DNA of 64,000 nt from Gryllotalpicola daejeonensis (GCF_039538145.1 NZ_BAABBV010000001.1:1798001-1862000); one strand, 5' to 3'; shown: positions 26,814 through 35,548, numbered from the stretch's first letter. Translations and numbers: made by a program. The notes: a model not told the origin generated them from the letters alone.

Positions 26814-27145
26814 GCCGCACCTCATCGGAGCGCATAGCGGACATCCTCGAGGCAATCGCAAAATGCCAGCGCTACGCCGGTTCCCTCGACGGTGACGATC
26901 CGACTCTTGTCGATATGGCCCAGGATGCCATCGAGCGCAACCTGCAGGTCATCGGCGAAGCCGCGAACGCCTTGCCGACTGACGTCACTGGCGCGCATCC
27001 GGAGATTCCGTGGCCGCAGATTCGCGGCTTTCGGAACATCCTCGTTCACGAGTACTTCGGCGTTGATGTCGCAACGATCCGCGAGGTTATCGACGCGCAT
27101 CTGCCACAGCTGAGCGCGGCCCTCGAGGAACAGATAGCCGAATAG
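26810..27145 (+). CDS. hepT: HepT-like HEPN toxin (RNase)
   Basis: A 111-residue HEPN-domain protein with the catalytic RX4HXY motif as RNILVHEY (R75, H80, Y82). HepT toxins cleave RNA and are modified on the motif tyrosine by MntA. GTG start overlaps mntA. Both active-site motifs are intact, so the pair should be functional. It may stabilise the element or act in phage defence. Confidence 0.88.
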   Translation: MSRTSSERIADILEAIAKCQRYAGSLDGDDPTLVDMAQDAIERNLQVIGEAANALPTDVTGAHPEIPWPQIRGFRNILVHEYFGVDVATIREVIDAHLPQLSAALEEQIAE

Positions 27146-27761
27146 GCAGGGCTCCATACCGCGAACGCCTCGATCATGAGACCCCCACCGCCAGTAACCC
27201 GGTTGCCTCGGATCCTCTGGCCTCGAGCCGGTTTCGGCCGTCACCTCGAATGGTGCCTGCGTGCATTCGCACCTAGGTGTATTCGCACCCACGTTTCCTC
27301 GGACTAGTTGCGTCCACTGCCTAGGAACCCCTTCGTTCCCTTCTCGTCGCCCGTCTCGATTGCTGCTCTGGCCTTTGGACGTGGTTCCAGTTCGGTACGG
27401 CCAGCCTTCACGATGTCCGGACCGAGTGCGGACATACGTTTCATGCGCCAAGTCCCGGGCGCGGCGCCGACCGGCCCTCTGTCTGCTGGAGCGACCGCAG
27501 GGACAAGTGAGCATCCGGACCGCCCAAAGATCGGGATACCGGATTCCGGGCGTCCGCCTCGAGCGATTGGCGGATCGCCTGCTAGTACACAGCGATCTCG
27601 AACCTCGCTGGAGCCGGGAGCGAATCAGAGGTCGCGTTGGTTGACACGCAGCATGAGACGTTTCTCGCGCGCTACGAGAGGGCCCGCTGCCGCCTGGACT
27701 CGACATGTGGCCGGCCCATTGGCGCCAAGAGGTGCGAGATACGTCATTTGCTCAGGGCCAA
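27146..27761. other. 616-bp gap between hepT and the NACHT gene
   Basis: No supported gene. Frames such as 27308-27838 (+) are Pro/Ser/Arg-rich with no recognisable fold. CATTCGCACC and TATTCGCACC recur as a short direct repeat near 27274-27293. It could be decayed coding sequence or convergent 3' untranslated sequence. Confidence 0.4.
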
Positions 27762-30518
27762 CTAGACAAGTCGAGGAAATGTGCCCTTCCCGAGGCCGAG
27801 CTTTTGGAGATCGGAATACAACCATCCGGCGGCCATGAGACTCGCTGGCCGCTCGTGCGTCTCCTGGTCGGCGATCGATAGTGAATGGACGTAGCCTCGG
27901 GCGAAAGGCCCTCTGGACTCTGCGGCCGTTGCAATGTGCCGAGCGTTCTCATCGAGGAACCGCTCGACCCAGTCGCCGGCATTGCCGCGTTCGTCGACTG
28001 TCACTAGCGCTCGCCCGCGTTTCGCGAACAGCGCTCGGTCTCGTTGCTCATCCGCTGCACGCTCGAAGAGTGCAGCGGGCACGATTGCGCTGCTTAGCCC
28101 TGGCATATGCCGACCCATAGTTCCCGAATCGCTGAACGAGAGGCTCGCGATGACGCCGAACTCAGAATCGGCGCCCATCCCCAACGACCAACTGAAGGGC
28201 GCAAAGGCCGTACCGGCGACTTCGACGTACGCAACGCACGCAAGGCCGAAGACTTCGGCATAGAACTCTTGAAGTCTGGTGTCCGAGTAGTAACTCCAAA
28301 TCCATCCATTGCCTTGACCCAAGGGAATATCAGGTACTGGTGCCGGACGTTGCAGCCAGTCATCGGTGGACGAGTTCGCCCAGGACAGTAGGTCCTCGAT
28401 AGTTCGGCCGTCGATAAGGTGACGACCTATTTTCACCTTCGCTTGGGTGAGATCTCCGAGCGCGGCCTTGAGCGGTGCTCCCGCTTGAAGGATTGCTTGC
28501 CTTCCGATCGGTGGGAATTGGCTGGAGTTTGACTTCGTCAGCGCCCTTGCTGCACGGTACCGGCTTTCGAGGCGCCAAACGCCGTCGGGCGGCCCGAGGT
28601 CCTCGGCGGTATTAAGGATGTCGAGTGTCGCGCCGGCAATCTTGTCCCTCACAATCACCCAGGGCCACTCATTGCCTTCTGGGAAACCACCGGCGCGATC
28701 CGGAATCCATTCGCTGGTTACCCCGGTGATGGGGTGTATTCCCGGGGGCAGATCTTCGACGCTGTCGACTTCGCCAGGCATACGCTTCCATGCAAAGCTG
28801 AGGCTGCTTGCGCCAACTCCGACCCCGAGTGCGATGGGTTGCGACTGTGAAGTCACAGGAAAAACGCGAGGCGCCAGCGGCCCGATCGAGTCGATCCAAG
28901 TTCTGGTCGCACGCAATAGACGCTCCGGCGCGGCGACTTCCGGCTCGTGTTTTGTCCCGGTCTCCCGAAACCATGAATGTCCATGTGCGATCTGAGCTAA
29001 CAGCCAGGAGCCAGCACCGGGGTTAGCTCGTAGACATTGGTCCAACATGTCGTCAAGCGTTGCAACAGGCGCCAGGACACCCATGACTGCGAGCGCCCAG
29101 CGCCACCGATCAAAATTCGTACTGCTTTGAATTGCCTCACCGACGAGATCTGGCTCGTGCAGCAGCGCCTGCGCTGCAAACCATTGCTGGAAGATTGGGA
29201 GCGAGAATTCGAGATGGCCGTCCGGGGTCGCGCGCAGCAGATTGCTTTGTCGTGCTTGCTGGCGATCGACGAAGGTGAGTCCGTCGTCGACGTTTGCCGT
29301 GCGAGTTGTAGCGAGCGCAACTCGGATTAGGAGTTGGAAGACAGTCGGGGTCTGGACAGCCGCTGTTGACGACGACGTGGCCGCAAGCGCGCGCTCGACA
29401 AGGCGTTTGATGAGTTCCGCCTGCCCTGCTGGCTTCTGATCTTCTGCAATCATGAACCCCGCTGCGATTGCGAAGAATGGTCTCCGAAGCGACTCGATAA
29501 GGCTTGGATCCCAGCTCCAGGACGCATGTGGCTGATTTGCGACGGATTCGACGAGACTTCGCGCATCGCTGATGTCCAAGCCCTCGCAACGGATCTCATC
29601 ATCGGCGGCGACAACTCCGGGCCTACTGGTCAGCAACACGCGCGACAGCGGGTGGGATGCCACGAATATCCGCGCCTGCTGATGCGCGCGCGATGCCGTC
29701 TGAGCATCAGTTTCGTCGAGGCCATCGATAACGACGGCGGCATCTCCCAGGGGACCACCTGCGTCCCTCATTCGCGAACTAACAAGGTGTTCGAGCGCGT
29801 TGCTTGTGAGCTCCGTGGCATGCAGCCAGATTGGAAGTGCAGCTTCGTCATCTGCCTCGAAGTCACCAATTCGCTCGCGGAACCAAGACTCAGCGAGTTC
29901 TGACTTTCCCGCTCCGTACGGTCCCACGAGGACCGCTACGTTTCCGGGTGAAAGCTGTGGGCGTCGGGTCTCAAGCTGACCTAGCGCAACGCTTACGCGA
30001 TCTGCCGTCAGCCCGAAGGGACTGAGTCGGGTCTGTCTGCGGCTGTCGGACTCTCGTCGCAAGCGCTCAGCGACGTCTTTTCGCGAGACCGGGGGGTTCA
30101 GCCTTTCGAGCGAGGCTACGATCTCGCTCTGCCTTCGACGGTGCCAGTGCTCCTGCAGAATTCGCGCATCGACGTCGCTTGCAAAGCCGAGCATTGCCTC
30201 GTATGTCTCCGCCACAAGTCGGAATGCGCGTCTCAGGTGGGCGTCGTCTTGGCCCCATGAAAGATCCGTGCGCAAGGCCTCGCCAAGCGACGCGGCGAGA
30301 GCGGGCTGGCCGGATTCGAGCGGCGCGTCGAGTTGATCTGGCGTGATCGTCTTCAACCAGCGGCGATAGGGCATTCGGGGGAAAGTGAAGTCGACGCGAC
30401 TCTTAACCCGCCGGTAAACCTGCCACCGATATGTAAATGAACGCGACAGTCGCTTCGCGATTTGGGCGACAAGGGGCAGGCCTTTGGTTGCGATGCCCGC
30501 GATTTCTGCACCTGTCAC
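27762..30518 (-). CDS. NACHT-type STAND NTPase, candidate anti-phage protein
   Basis: A 918-residue protein. An N-terminal helical region (1-185) precedes a NACHT module: Walker A GPYGAGKS (199-206), Walker B VVIDGLDET (262-270, with the NACHT DGLDE signature), sensor LLTSRPG (295-301), and the family-typical FSLPIFQQWFAAQALL (438-453) closing the winged-helix part. The remaining 460 residues contain no TPR, WD or ankyrin repeats that I can see and have Trp-rich segments (WIPDRAGGFPEGNEWPWVIV); this is probably the sensor. GTG start at 30518 follows GGACGGAG. Bacterial NACHT proteins sense phage components and trigger cell suicide. No known effector domain was recognised at the N-terminus, so the output is unknown. 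Confidence 0.85.
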   Translation of the reverse strand: MTGAEIAGIATKGLPLVAQIAKRLSRSFTYRWQVYRRVKSRVDFTFPRMPYRRWLKTITPDQLDAPLESGQPALAASLGEALRTDLSWGQDDAHLRRAFRLVAETYEAMLGFASDVDARILQEHWHRRRQSEIVASLERLNPPVSRKDVAERLRRESDSRRQTRLSPFGLTADRVSVALGQLETRRPQLSPGNVAVLVGPYGAGKSELAESWFRERIGDFEADDEAALPIWLHATELTSNALEHLVSSRMRDAGGPLGDAAVVIDGLDETDAQTASRAHQQARIFVASHPLSRVLLTSRPGVVAADDEIRCEGLDISDARSLVESVANQPHASWSWDPSLIESLRRPFFAIAAGFMIAEDQKPAGQAELIKRLVERALAATSSSTAAVQTPTVFQLLIRVALATTRTANVDDGLTFVDRQQARQSNLLRATPDGHLEFSLPIFQQWFAAQALLHEPDLVGEAIQSSTNFDRWRWALAVMGVLAPVATLDDMLDQCLRANPGAGSWLLAQIAHGHSWFRETGTKHEPEVAAPERLLRATRTWIDSIGPLAPRVFPVTSQSQPIALGVGVGASSLSFAWKRMPGEVDSVEDLPPGIHPITGVTSEWIPDRAGGFPEGNEWPWVIVRDKIAGATLDILNTAEDLGPPDGVWRLESRYRAARALTKSNSSQFPPIGRQAILQAGAPLKAALGDLTQAKVKIGRHLIDGRTIEDLLSWANSSTDDWLQRPAPVPDIPLGQGNGWIWSYYSDTRLQEFYAEVFGLACVAYVEVAGTAFAPFSWSLGMGADSEFGVIASLSFSDSGTMGRHMPGLSSAIVPAALFERAADEQRDRALFAKRGRALVTVDERGNAGDWVERFLDENARHIATAAESRGPFARGYVHSLSIADQETHERPASLMAAGWLYSDLQKLGLGKGTFPRLV

Positions 30519-31062
30519 CTGACTCCGTCCTCGTACGCCTGTGACGCAGAATACAAAGCCGCTGGAGCCTTTGCGCTCTCACAGACTCCTTCCAGCGGGC
30601 GCGTCGTGTTTTCATGAAGTTCGCCTGCCTACCGCGCCCGGCTCCGGGCTATCGGTCGGGGACCCCTCCCGCGCGACCGCCTCGGAGTGCACCGGCAGTT
30701 AGGCCGGGGCAATCCGCAAGCCGGGAGCGGGTGCATGTCGCTCAATACGCGTCGGACTGGGCACGATCTCGGGTTGGCCGAGATGCGCTCAGGGCAGAGA
30801 CATGCCGCCCGGCTTAGTGGCGTTATTCGATCATGCACCGAACTTCGGGCCCGCGGTTGTTCTGTCTCAGGACATCGGTGACGCTCGCGTATCAATACAT
30901 CGGTGACACTTCGGGACCGCGGTCGCTGCGGCCGGCGTGCCCACACTTTGCCCACAACTCAATGACATCCAAAGTCACTCAATGTGATCACAGAACATCG
31001 AAAATCATCAACTACCAGCTATTTAAAATCCGACTCCTCGTCATCTTGCGGGTTTTCTGCCC
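30519..31062. other. Right-end region of the element, no gene
   Basis: About 540 bp without a supported gene. It holds the NACHT promoter region, a direct repeat ACTTCGGGCCCGCGGT / ACTTCGGGACCGCGGT (about 30842-30857 and 30908-30923) around two copies of CATCGGTGAC, the arm-site candidate 30938-30957, a 12-bp near-repeat ACTCAATGACAT/ACTCAATGTGAT (30957-30968, 30977-30988) and an A+T-rich stretch up to the attachment core. Confidence 0.5.
30938..30957. repeat. Candidate integrase arm-type site, right
   Basis: TGCCCACACTTTGCCCACAA, matching 22517-22536 at 18 of 20 positions in the same orientation, 106 bp inside the right attachment core. Confidence 0.45.
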
Positions 31063-31080
31063 CTGAAAATCGTGAGGTCA
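31063..31080. repeat. attR core, 18 bp
   Basis: CTGAAAATCGTGAGGTCA, identical to the anticodon-arm segment of tRNA-Phe at 22402-22419. No other tRNA sequence follows, as expected for the distal end of a tRNA-inserted element. Confidence 0.9.
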
Positions 31081-31165
31081 TCGTCGCCCAACGGATCGGG
31101 CCCCACGGCGCGCGGGCGATGAGCCCGGGGCTGCGAATTGTGCACCCCGAAAAGCGCTCGCGGGC

Positions 31166-31630
31166 TCACGAGCGAGACCGCAAGGCGGTCCGAGACTCCG
31201 GAAACGTGCCGGCGATCGACGCCAGCCGTTCAAGCAGCACCTGAAGCGCGGCCCATTCCTTGGATCCCAGTTCAGCACGCCACGCCGCCTCGAGATCCGA
31301 CTCCGCGAGTCGCACGCGCCGGCGGTGGTCGACGCCCTGCGCCGTGAGAACGATGCGCTTTGCGCGGCGATCGACTGGGTCAGGCATCCGTCTCACATAA
31401 CCCAGGCGCTCAAGTTCATCGATCAGCTGACCGAGCGTCGCTTTGTGCACGCCGCTGCGCGCCGCGATCTCGGTCGCGCGCGTCCCCTCTGGGTCGATGT
31501 GATCGAGCACGGCGGCGTGCCGCGCACGGACACCCCGGTGCCCGTGCGCGGCAAGCCGCGATTGCAGCTCGTCATCGAAGGCGGCAGCGACCCGTGCCGC
31601 CAGGGCGGCGACCATCGGCCGTGACGTCAT
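31166..31630 (-). CDS. MarR-family transcriptional regulator
   Basis: A 154-residue winged-helix regulator. The HTH is GTRATEIAARSGVHKATLGQLIDELERLGYVRRMPDPVDRR with a wing rich in Asp/Arg, standard for MarR proteins that respond to phenolic or oxidative signals. ATG at 31630 overlaps the stop of the alcohol dehydrogenase gene by 4 nt (ATGA), placing it last in a transcript running from the HD gene. It likely controls this operon. Confidence 0.9.
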   Translation of the reverse strand: MTSRPMVAALAARVAAAFDDELQSRLAAHGHRGVRARHAAVLDHIDPEGTRATEIAARSGVHKATLGQLIDELERLGYVRRMPDPVDRRAKRIVLTAQGVDHRRRVRLAESDLEAAWRAELGSKEWAALQVLLERLASIAGTFPESRTALRSRS

Positions 31631-32610
31631 GCAGCCCGCACGCCTGCGACATCGATGACCGTCTTGCCCGGCGCTGCGGCGCGGCCTCGACTCTCGTATG
31701 CCTTGCGCCCCTCGGCGAGCGTGAAGGTCTGCGCCACCGCGACCTCGAACTCACCGGTCGCAAGCGACTCGCCGAGCCGCGCGAGGCTCGCCGCGCGAGC
31801 CGAGACCACGAAAAACCGGGCGTCGACATCGAACCGCTTCGCCAGCTCGGCGTCGGGCAGCTCCTGCAGCATGATCACACGGCCGTCGGGGCGCACCGAA
31901 CGGTACAGCCACTCGGGCGAGCCGGCCCCGGCAGCATCGATCGACCCGTCGAAGCTCGCCGGCGCGACGCGGTCCGCCTCGTCGCCGACGAGCACAGTCT
32001 GCGCGCCGAGCCGCCGTGCGCGCTCGGCCGCTTCGGCCGAACGCACGGTCGCCGTGACCTCAATACCCAGCCGGTGAGCGAGCTGCACGACGAACGCGCC
32101 GACGCCACCCGTCCCCCCGCGCACCAGCAGCCGCTGCCCGGCCGTGAGCTGCAGCTGCTCGTCGAGCGCCTCCATCGCGGTGAGCGCAGGCAGCACGGCG
32201 GCTGCGGCGGTTACGGCCGTCACGCCAGACGGCCTGTGAGCGATCGAGGATGCCGGCACCAGCACGTACTCGGCCGCCGCGCCATTCCGGTTGAACGGCA
32301 CGAGGCCGAACACCTCATCGCCGGCGGCGACGCCGTGCGCATCGGGGCCGGTGCCAACGACGGTTCCGGCGAACTCGTGGGAGGGGATGATCGGCGTCCT
32401 ATCGACACCGCCCGACTCCCACGTCTCGGGCCAGGTCAACTCGTCGAAGGTGATGGCGGCCGCCGCCACCTTCACGAGGGCGTCGTCGCCTTGCGGCGCC
32501 GGCGGGGTTGGGGCGTCCTCATAGACCAGCTGCTCGGGGCCGCCGCGCGTGTGGGCACGCAGCGCCTTCATCTGCTGGTGGACGGCATCCGTGGGCTCGA
32601 AAGTACTCAT
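31627..32610 (-). CDS. NADP-dependent zinc-type alcohol dehydrogenase/quinone oxidoreductase
   Basis: MDR-superfamily reductase of 327 residues with GroES-like N-terminus (PIIPSHEFAGTVVGTG) and Rossmann domain RGGTGGVGAFVVQLAH. The catalytic zinc cysteines of classical ADH are missing, as in quinone oxidoreductases. ATG at 32610 overlaps the MFS gene stop by 4 nt. A role in detoxification with the co-transcribed efflux pump is inferred. Confidence 0.88.
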   Translation of the reverse strand: MSTFEPTDAVHQQMKALRAHTRGGPEQLVYEDAPTPPAPQGDDALVKVAAAAITFDELTWPETWESGGVDRTPIIPSHEFAGTVVGTGPDAHGVAAGDEVFGLVPFNRNGAAAEYVLVPASSIAHRPSGVTAVTAAAAVLPALTAMEALDEQLQLTAGQRLLVRGGTGGVGAFVVQLAHRLGIEVTATVRSAEAAERARRLGAQTVLVGDEADRVAPASFDGSIDAAGAGSPEWLYRSVRPDGRVIMLQELPDAELAKRFDVDARFFVVSARAASLARLGESLATGEFEVAVAQTFTLAEGRKAYESRGRAAAPGKTVIDVAGVRAA

Positions 32611-33806
32611 GCGTTCGCTTCCTTCGTGATTCGGGTGGTGGTCAATGCTCGTGTCAGCGCGAAGACGGCGACAAGAGCGATGAAAGTGAGGTAGGCGTCG
32701 GCGGTCAGCGCCAGTCCCCAGGCGCGTTCGGCGAGACCGGCCAGAAGGACGGGCACGCTCAACGAGACGTAGCTCACGACATACACGGCGGCGAAGGTCG
32801 CCGAGCGCCCGGTGGACGAGGTAACCGCCCCGACCGCGCGCAGATTGCCGTTGAAGGTGAGGCCCACGCCGACGCCGAGCGTGAGCGCGCCGATGGTGAA
32901 GAGCGCGGGGGATGCCGCGCCGACGGCTCCTGCAAGAAGAAGCGCGCCGCCGCCGAGCAGCCCGCCGCCCGCAACGGTGACGCTCACGATCCGGGTGCGG
33001 TTCGCCAGCAGGCCGCCCGCGACGACCGCGGCGTACAACGCGGCGATCGACAACCCGCCAATCGCGGCGACCTCGACGTGCAGCACCTCGTGCACGAGCG
33101 ACGGCACGAGGGCGAGGAAGAGGCCCGTCGCGGCCCAGCCGGCGATCGTCGTCGGCACCGTCGCCCAGAACATCGATCGCGCGGCCGGGTCGACACTCAC
33201 TCGTGGACGCAGCGCCGCCCACAGGAATCCGCTCGGCTTCACGGTCTCAGGCAATGCGAGAACGAAGCAGGCGAGCGCGACGAATACGGCGGTCAGGATC
33301 GGAAACGCGACGCGGTCGGGCCGGCTGGTGGCCTCGAGGAGCAGCCCGACGCCGCCGGCGCCGGCAGCCATCCCGACGCCCGTGCCGATCGCGGTCACCC
33401 AGGCGCCGGCCTGCGGGCGGGACGTCGGCGAGAAGTCCAGCAATGCCGCGGCGAGCGCGCTCATGGCCGCACCGCTGGCGAGGCCCTGGACGACGCGCGC
33501 GGCAAGCAGCGCGCCGAGCCCGTCAGCCGTCCAGAAGGCAGCCGTGCTCGCGGCGGCGAGCAGCAGGGCGACGATGAGCACTGGCCGGCGGCCGATGCGA
33601 TCGCTGAGCGAGCCAGCCGTCAGCAATGCGATCAGCAGCGTGCCGGCGTAGACCGCGAAAACCACAGTGAGCATCGCGACCGAGAAGCCGAAACGGTCGC
33701 GGTAGATGGGGTAGATCGGCGAGGGTGCGCTGGCGGAGGCCATGAGCGCGACGGTCGCGACGGCGAGCACGGCGAACCCGGCGCGACGCCGGCCCTCTGA
33801 CATCAC
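32607..33806 (-). CDS. MFS transporter
   Basis: A 399-residue permease with about twelve hydrophobic helices. The loop 2-3 motif appears as GSLSDRIGRRPVLI, typical of drug/proton antiporters. Start is GTG 33806 or the adjacent ATG 33803; the codons overlap the HD gene stop (GTGATG), so translation is coupled. Probably an exporter given the MarR/ADH company. Confidence 0.88.
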   Translation of the reverse strand: MMSEGRRRAGFAVLAVATVALMASASAPSPIYPIYRDRFGFSVAMLTVVFAVYAGTLLIALLTAGSLSDRIGRRPVLIVALLLAAASTAAFWTADGLGALLAARVVQGLASGAAMSALAAALLDFSPTSRPQAGAWVTAIGTGVGMAAGAGGVGLLLEATSRPDRVAFPILTAVFVALACFVLALPETVKPSGFLWAALRPRVSVDPAARSMFWATVPTTIAGWAATGLFLALVPSLVHEVLHVEVAAIGGLSIAALYAAVVAGGLLANRTRIVSVTVAGGGLLGGGALLLAGAVGAASPALFTIGALTLGVGVGLTFNGNLRAVGAVTSSTGRSATFAAVYVVSYVSLSVPVLLAGLAERAWGLALTADAYLTFIALVAVFALTRALTTTRITKEANA

Positions 33807-34441
33807 GCCGCCCAGGGCGAGTTCATGACTCGCTCGACCATGCTGTCGCGGCGGTAGCCGGGCACGAAGTGCTCAAGGACGTCGGCGTTGATCGTGCCGT
33901 AGGCGGTCTCGGGCCGGTGCTTCAAGCCCTCGTGGAAGGCCTGCATGAATTCGTTCTTGAAGTCGCCGCGCGGGTGTGCTGCGGTGATCTCGTCGATCGC
34001 GTCGGGGTCGATGTCGTCGAAGCCGACGCCGATGGCGTCGGTGAGCACGCCGAGATTGGTGAGCGCGATCTCGGGGTCCATCCGGCCTGGCAGCTCCGGA
34101 GTGGTGTGCAGCGCGATCGCGGACCATACGAGGTTCGCCGCTTCCTGCGGAAAGCCCCGCTTGAGGAGGAAGGAACGGGCGTGGTCCGCGCCGTCCACCT
34201 CGAATCGCTGGACCTTGTCCGAGAACGGAGTGTGCAGGCCCGTGTCGTGAAACATTGACGCCACGTAGAGCAGTTCGGGGTCGGGCGCGAGCCCGAGCCG
34301 GCGCGCGTGCAACGCAGCGAACAGGAACACCCTGCGCGAGTGGTGGAACAGCAGCGGGCTCGAGATCTCGGCGACGTGCCTCGTGGCGACGTCCGCGGTG
34401 ATCGTGTCGGGGATCTCGATGCCTGCGATGATTTCGGTCAT
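33803..34441 (-). CDS. HD-domain hydrolase, paralogue 1 (cyanamide hydratase-like)
   Basis: A 212-residue HD-superfamily protein: LLFHHSRRVFLFAALHARRLG, the HD pair in SMFHDTGLH (H65-D66), RFEVDGADHARSFLL and IALHTTPELPG. The layout resembles bacterial relatives of cyanamide hydratase; substrate unknown. Two more copies lie at 35549-36187 and 38843-39481. The first gene of the HD-MFS-ADH-MarR transcript, it is divergent from the AraC-type regulator, with the motif ATGTCCGGAATC 103 bp upstream. Confidence 0.85.
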   Translation of the reverse strand: MTEIIAGIEIPDTITADVATRHVAEISSPLLFHHSRRVFLFAALHARRLGLAPDPELLYVASMFHDTGLHTPFSDKVQRFEVDGADHARSFLLKRGFPQEAANLVWSAIALHTTPELPGRMDPEIALTNLGVLTDAIGVGFDDIDPDAIDEITAAHPRGDFKNEFMQAFHEGLKHRPETAYGTINADVLEHFVPGYRRDSMVERVMNSPWAA

Positions 34442-34537
34442 GGAAAGGTCGCTTTCTGAGCGGTGTGCGGGACCGGACTGTTGGTCGTGCTCTCACGATG
34501 CGCCGAAGCGGATGCCTCGCGCCGCACGGGTTCAGCC

Positions 34538-35548
34538 GTGAGTCACCCGATTCCGGACATCAGCGATGGTCCGGCCCGCGCCGCTCGCCGCGAGGGGCCG
34601 CACCGCGTGGCGATCCTGGTCTACGACGGCGTCAAGCTGCTCGACGTCTCAGGGCCCGCTGAGGTTTTCGCCGAGGCCAACCGGCTCGGGGCCGACTACG
34701 TCATCGAGCTCGTCTCGCCGACCGGCGCCGACGTCGTCACCTCGGTCGGCATCCGGCTCACGGTCACTGCCGCCGCCGCAGACGTCCCGCGTGTCGACAC
34801 GTTCCTCATTGCAGGCGGCGATATCTACCCGAAGACCACTGTGCACCCGGCGCTGGCGGACGCGGCCCGCACCATCGCTGCGCGCTCCGGCCGGATCGCC
34901 TCGATCTGCACCGGGGCGTTCATCCTCGCCGCGGCGGGCGCACTCGACGGCAAGCGCGCGACCACGCACTGGCGCGTGGCAGCGCAGCTCGCGAAGCGAT
35001 ACCCGCGCGTCACCGTGGACCCGGACGCGATCTATGTGCGTGACGGATCGACCTACACCTCCGCCGGCGTGAGCTCGGGCATCGACCTCGCACTCGCACT
35101 CGTCGAGGACGACCACGGCGCGGAGCTCACGCGCGACGTCGCACGCCTGCTCGTCGTCTATCTTCAACGCGCGGGCGGCCAGTCGCAGTTCTCGGTGCCG
35201 CTTGCGAGCGACCCGCCGAAGACGCCTGCGCTGCGCCGCATCGTCGAGCTCGTCACCGCCGATCCGGCTGGCGACTTCTCGCTGGCAGCGCTCGCCAAGC
35301 GCCTGAACGTCAGCGAGCGGCACCTCACGCGCCTCTTCCGCGAAGAGCTCGACACGACGCCGGCGCGCTACGTCGAATCCGTGCGCTTCGACATTGCCAG
35401 GGCGCTTCTGAGCCAGGGCCGTACGGCGACAGAGGCTGCGGCGCGGGCCGGGTTTCCGAGCTACGAAAGCCTGCGGCGCGTGTTCACCCGCGAGCTGCAG
35501 ATGTCGCCGGCCGCCTACCAGCGCCGCTTCCGGACCGCGCTGCGCTGA
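34538..35548 (+). CDS. DJ-1/PfpI-AraC regulator (GlxA/AdpA type)
   Basis: A 336-residue regulator with an N-terminal amidotransferase-like domain (VAILVYDGVKLLDVSGPAEVF; nucleophile-type Cys in SICTGAF) and a C-terminal AraC double HTH (SLAALAKRLNVSERHLTRLF and ATEAAARAGFPSYESLRRVF). Same architecture as AdpA of Streptomyces. GTG at 34538 was chosen over an upstream frame start at 34463. It probably controls the HD genes through the TGTCCGGAAT element that overlaps its own start. Its stop codon abuts the stop of HD paralogue 2 with no gap. Confidence 0.88.
   Translation: MSHPIPDISDGPARAARREGPHRVAILVYDGVKLLDVSGPAEVFAEANRLGADYVIELVSPTGADVVTSVGIRLTVTAAAADVPRVDTFLIAGGDIYPKTTVHPALADAARTIAARSGRIASICTGAFILAAAGALDGKRATTHWRVAAQLAKRYPRVTVDPDAIYVRDGSTYTSAGVSSGIDLALALVEDDHGAELTRDVARLLVVYLQRAGGQSQFSVPLASDPPKTPALRRIVELVTADPAGDFSLAALAKRLNVSERHLTRLFREELDTTPARYVESVRFDIARALLSQGRTATEAAARAGFPSYESLRRVFTRELQMSPAAYQRRFRTALR
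34544..34560 (-). promoter_or_regulatory. Conserved upstream element of HD paralogue 1
   Basis: Read toward the HD gene: ATGTCCGGAATCGGGTG. The same 12-mer ATGTCCGGAATC precedes HD paralogues 2 and 3. TGTCCGGAAT matches the AdpA consensus TGGCSNGWWY at 9 of 10 positions. Confidence 0.55.

Larger units (their letters stand above)
22402..31080. mobile_element. Integrative element in tRNA-Phe carrying NACHT, MntA/HepT and DUF6602-like genes
   Basis: Bounded by a perfect 18-bp direct repeat CTGAAAATCGTGAGGTCA, in tRNA-Phe (22402-22419) and at 31063-31080. The integrase lies at the tRNA end, reading outward into it, as is standard for tRNA-targeting tyrosine recombinases. Unit length is 8,661 bp. 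G+C falls visibly near the right end and in parts of the cargo. No conjugation, replication or phage structural gene is present, so it needs outside help to move between cells or is a satellite/genomic island. Confidence 0.9.

Noticed and set aside
26822..27706. 294-codon minus-strand frame over hepT and the following gap
   Set aside because: Half of it is antisense to hepT and the rest is low-complexity Arg/Ser/Pro sequence with no recognisable motif.
27308..27838. 176-codon plus-strand frame after hepT
   Set aside because: Composition is non-protein-like and it runs into the 3' end of the NACHT gene on the other strand.
31081..31165. Remainder of a second integrated element beyond attR
   Set aside because: No further copy of the 18-bp core or integrase fragment was seen to the right; the MarR operon begins at once.
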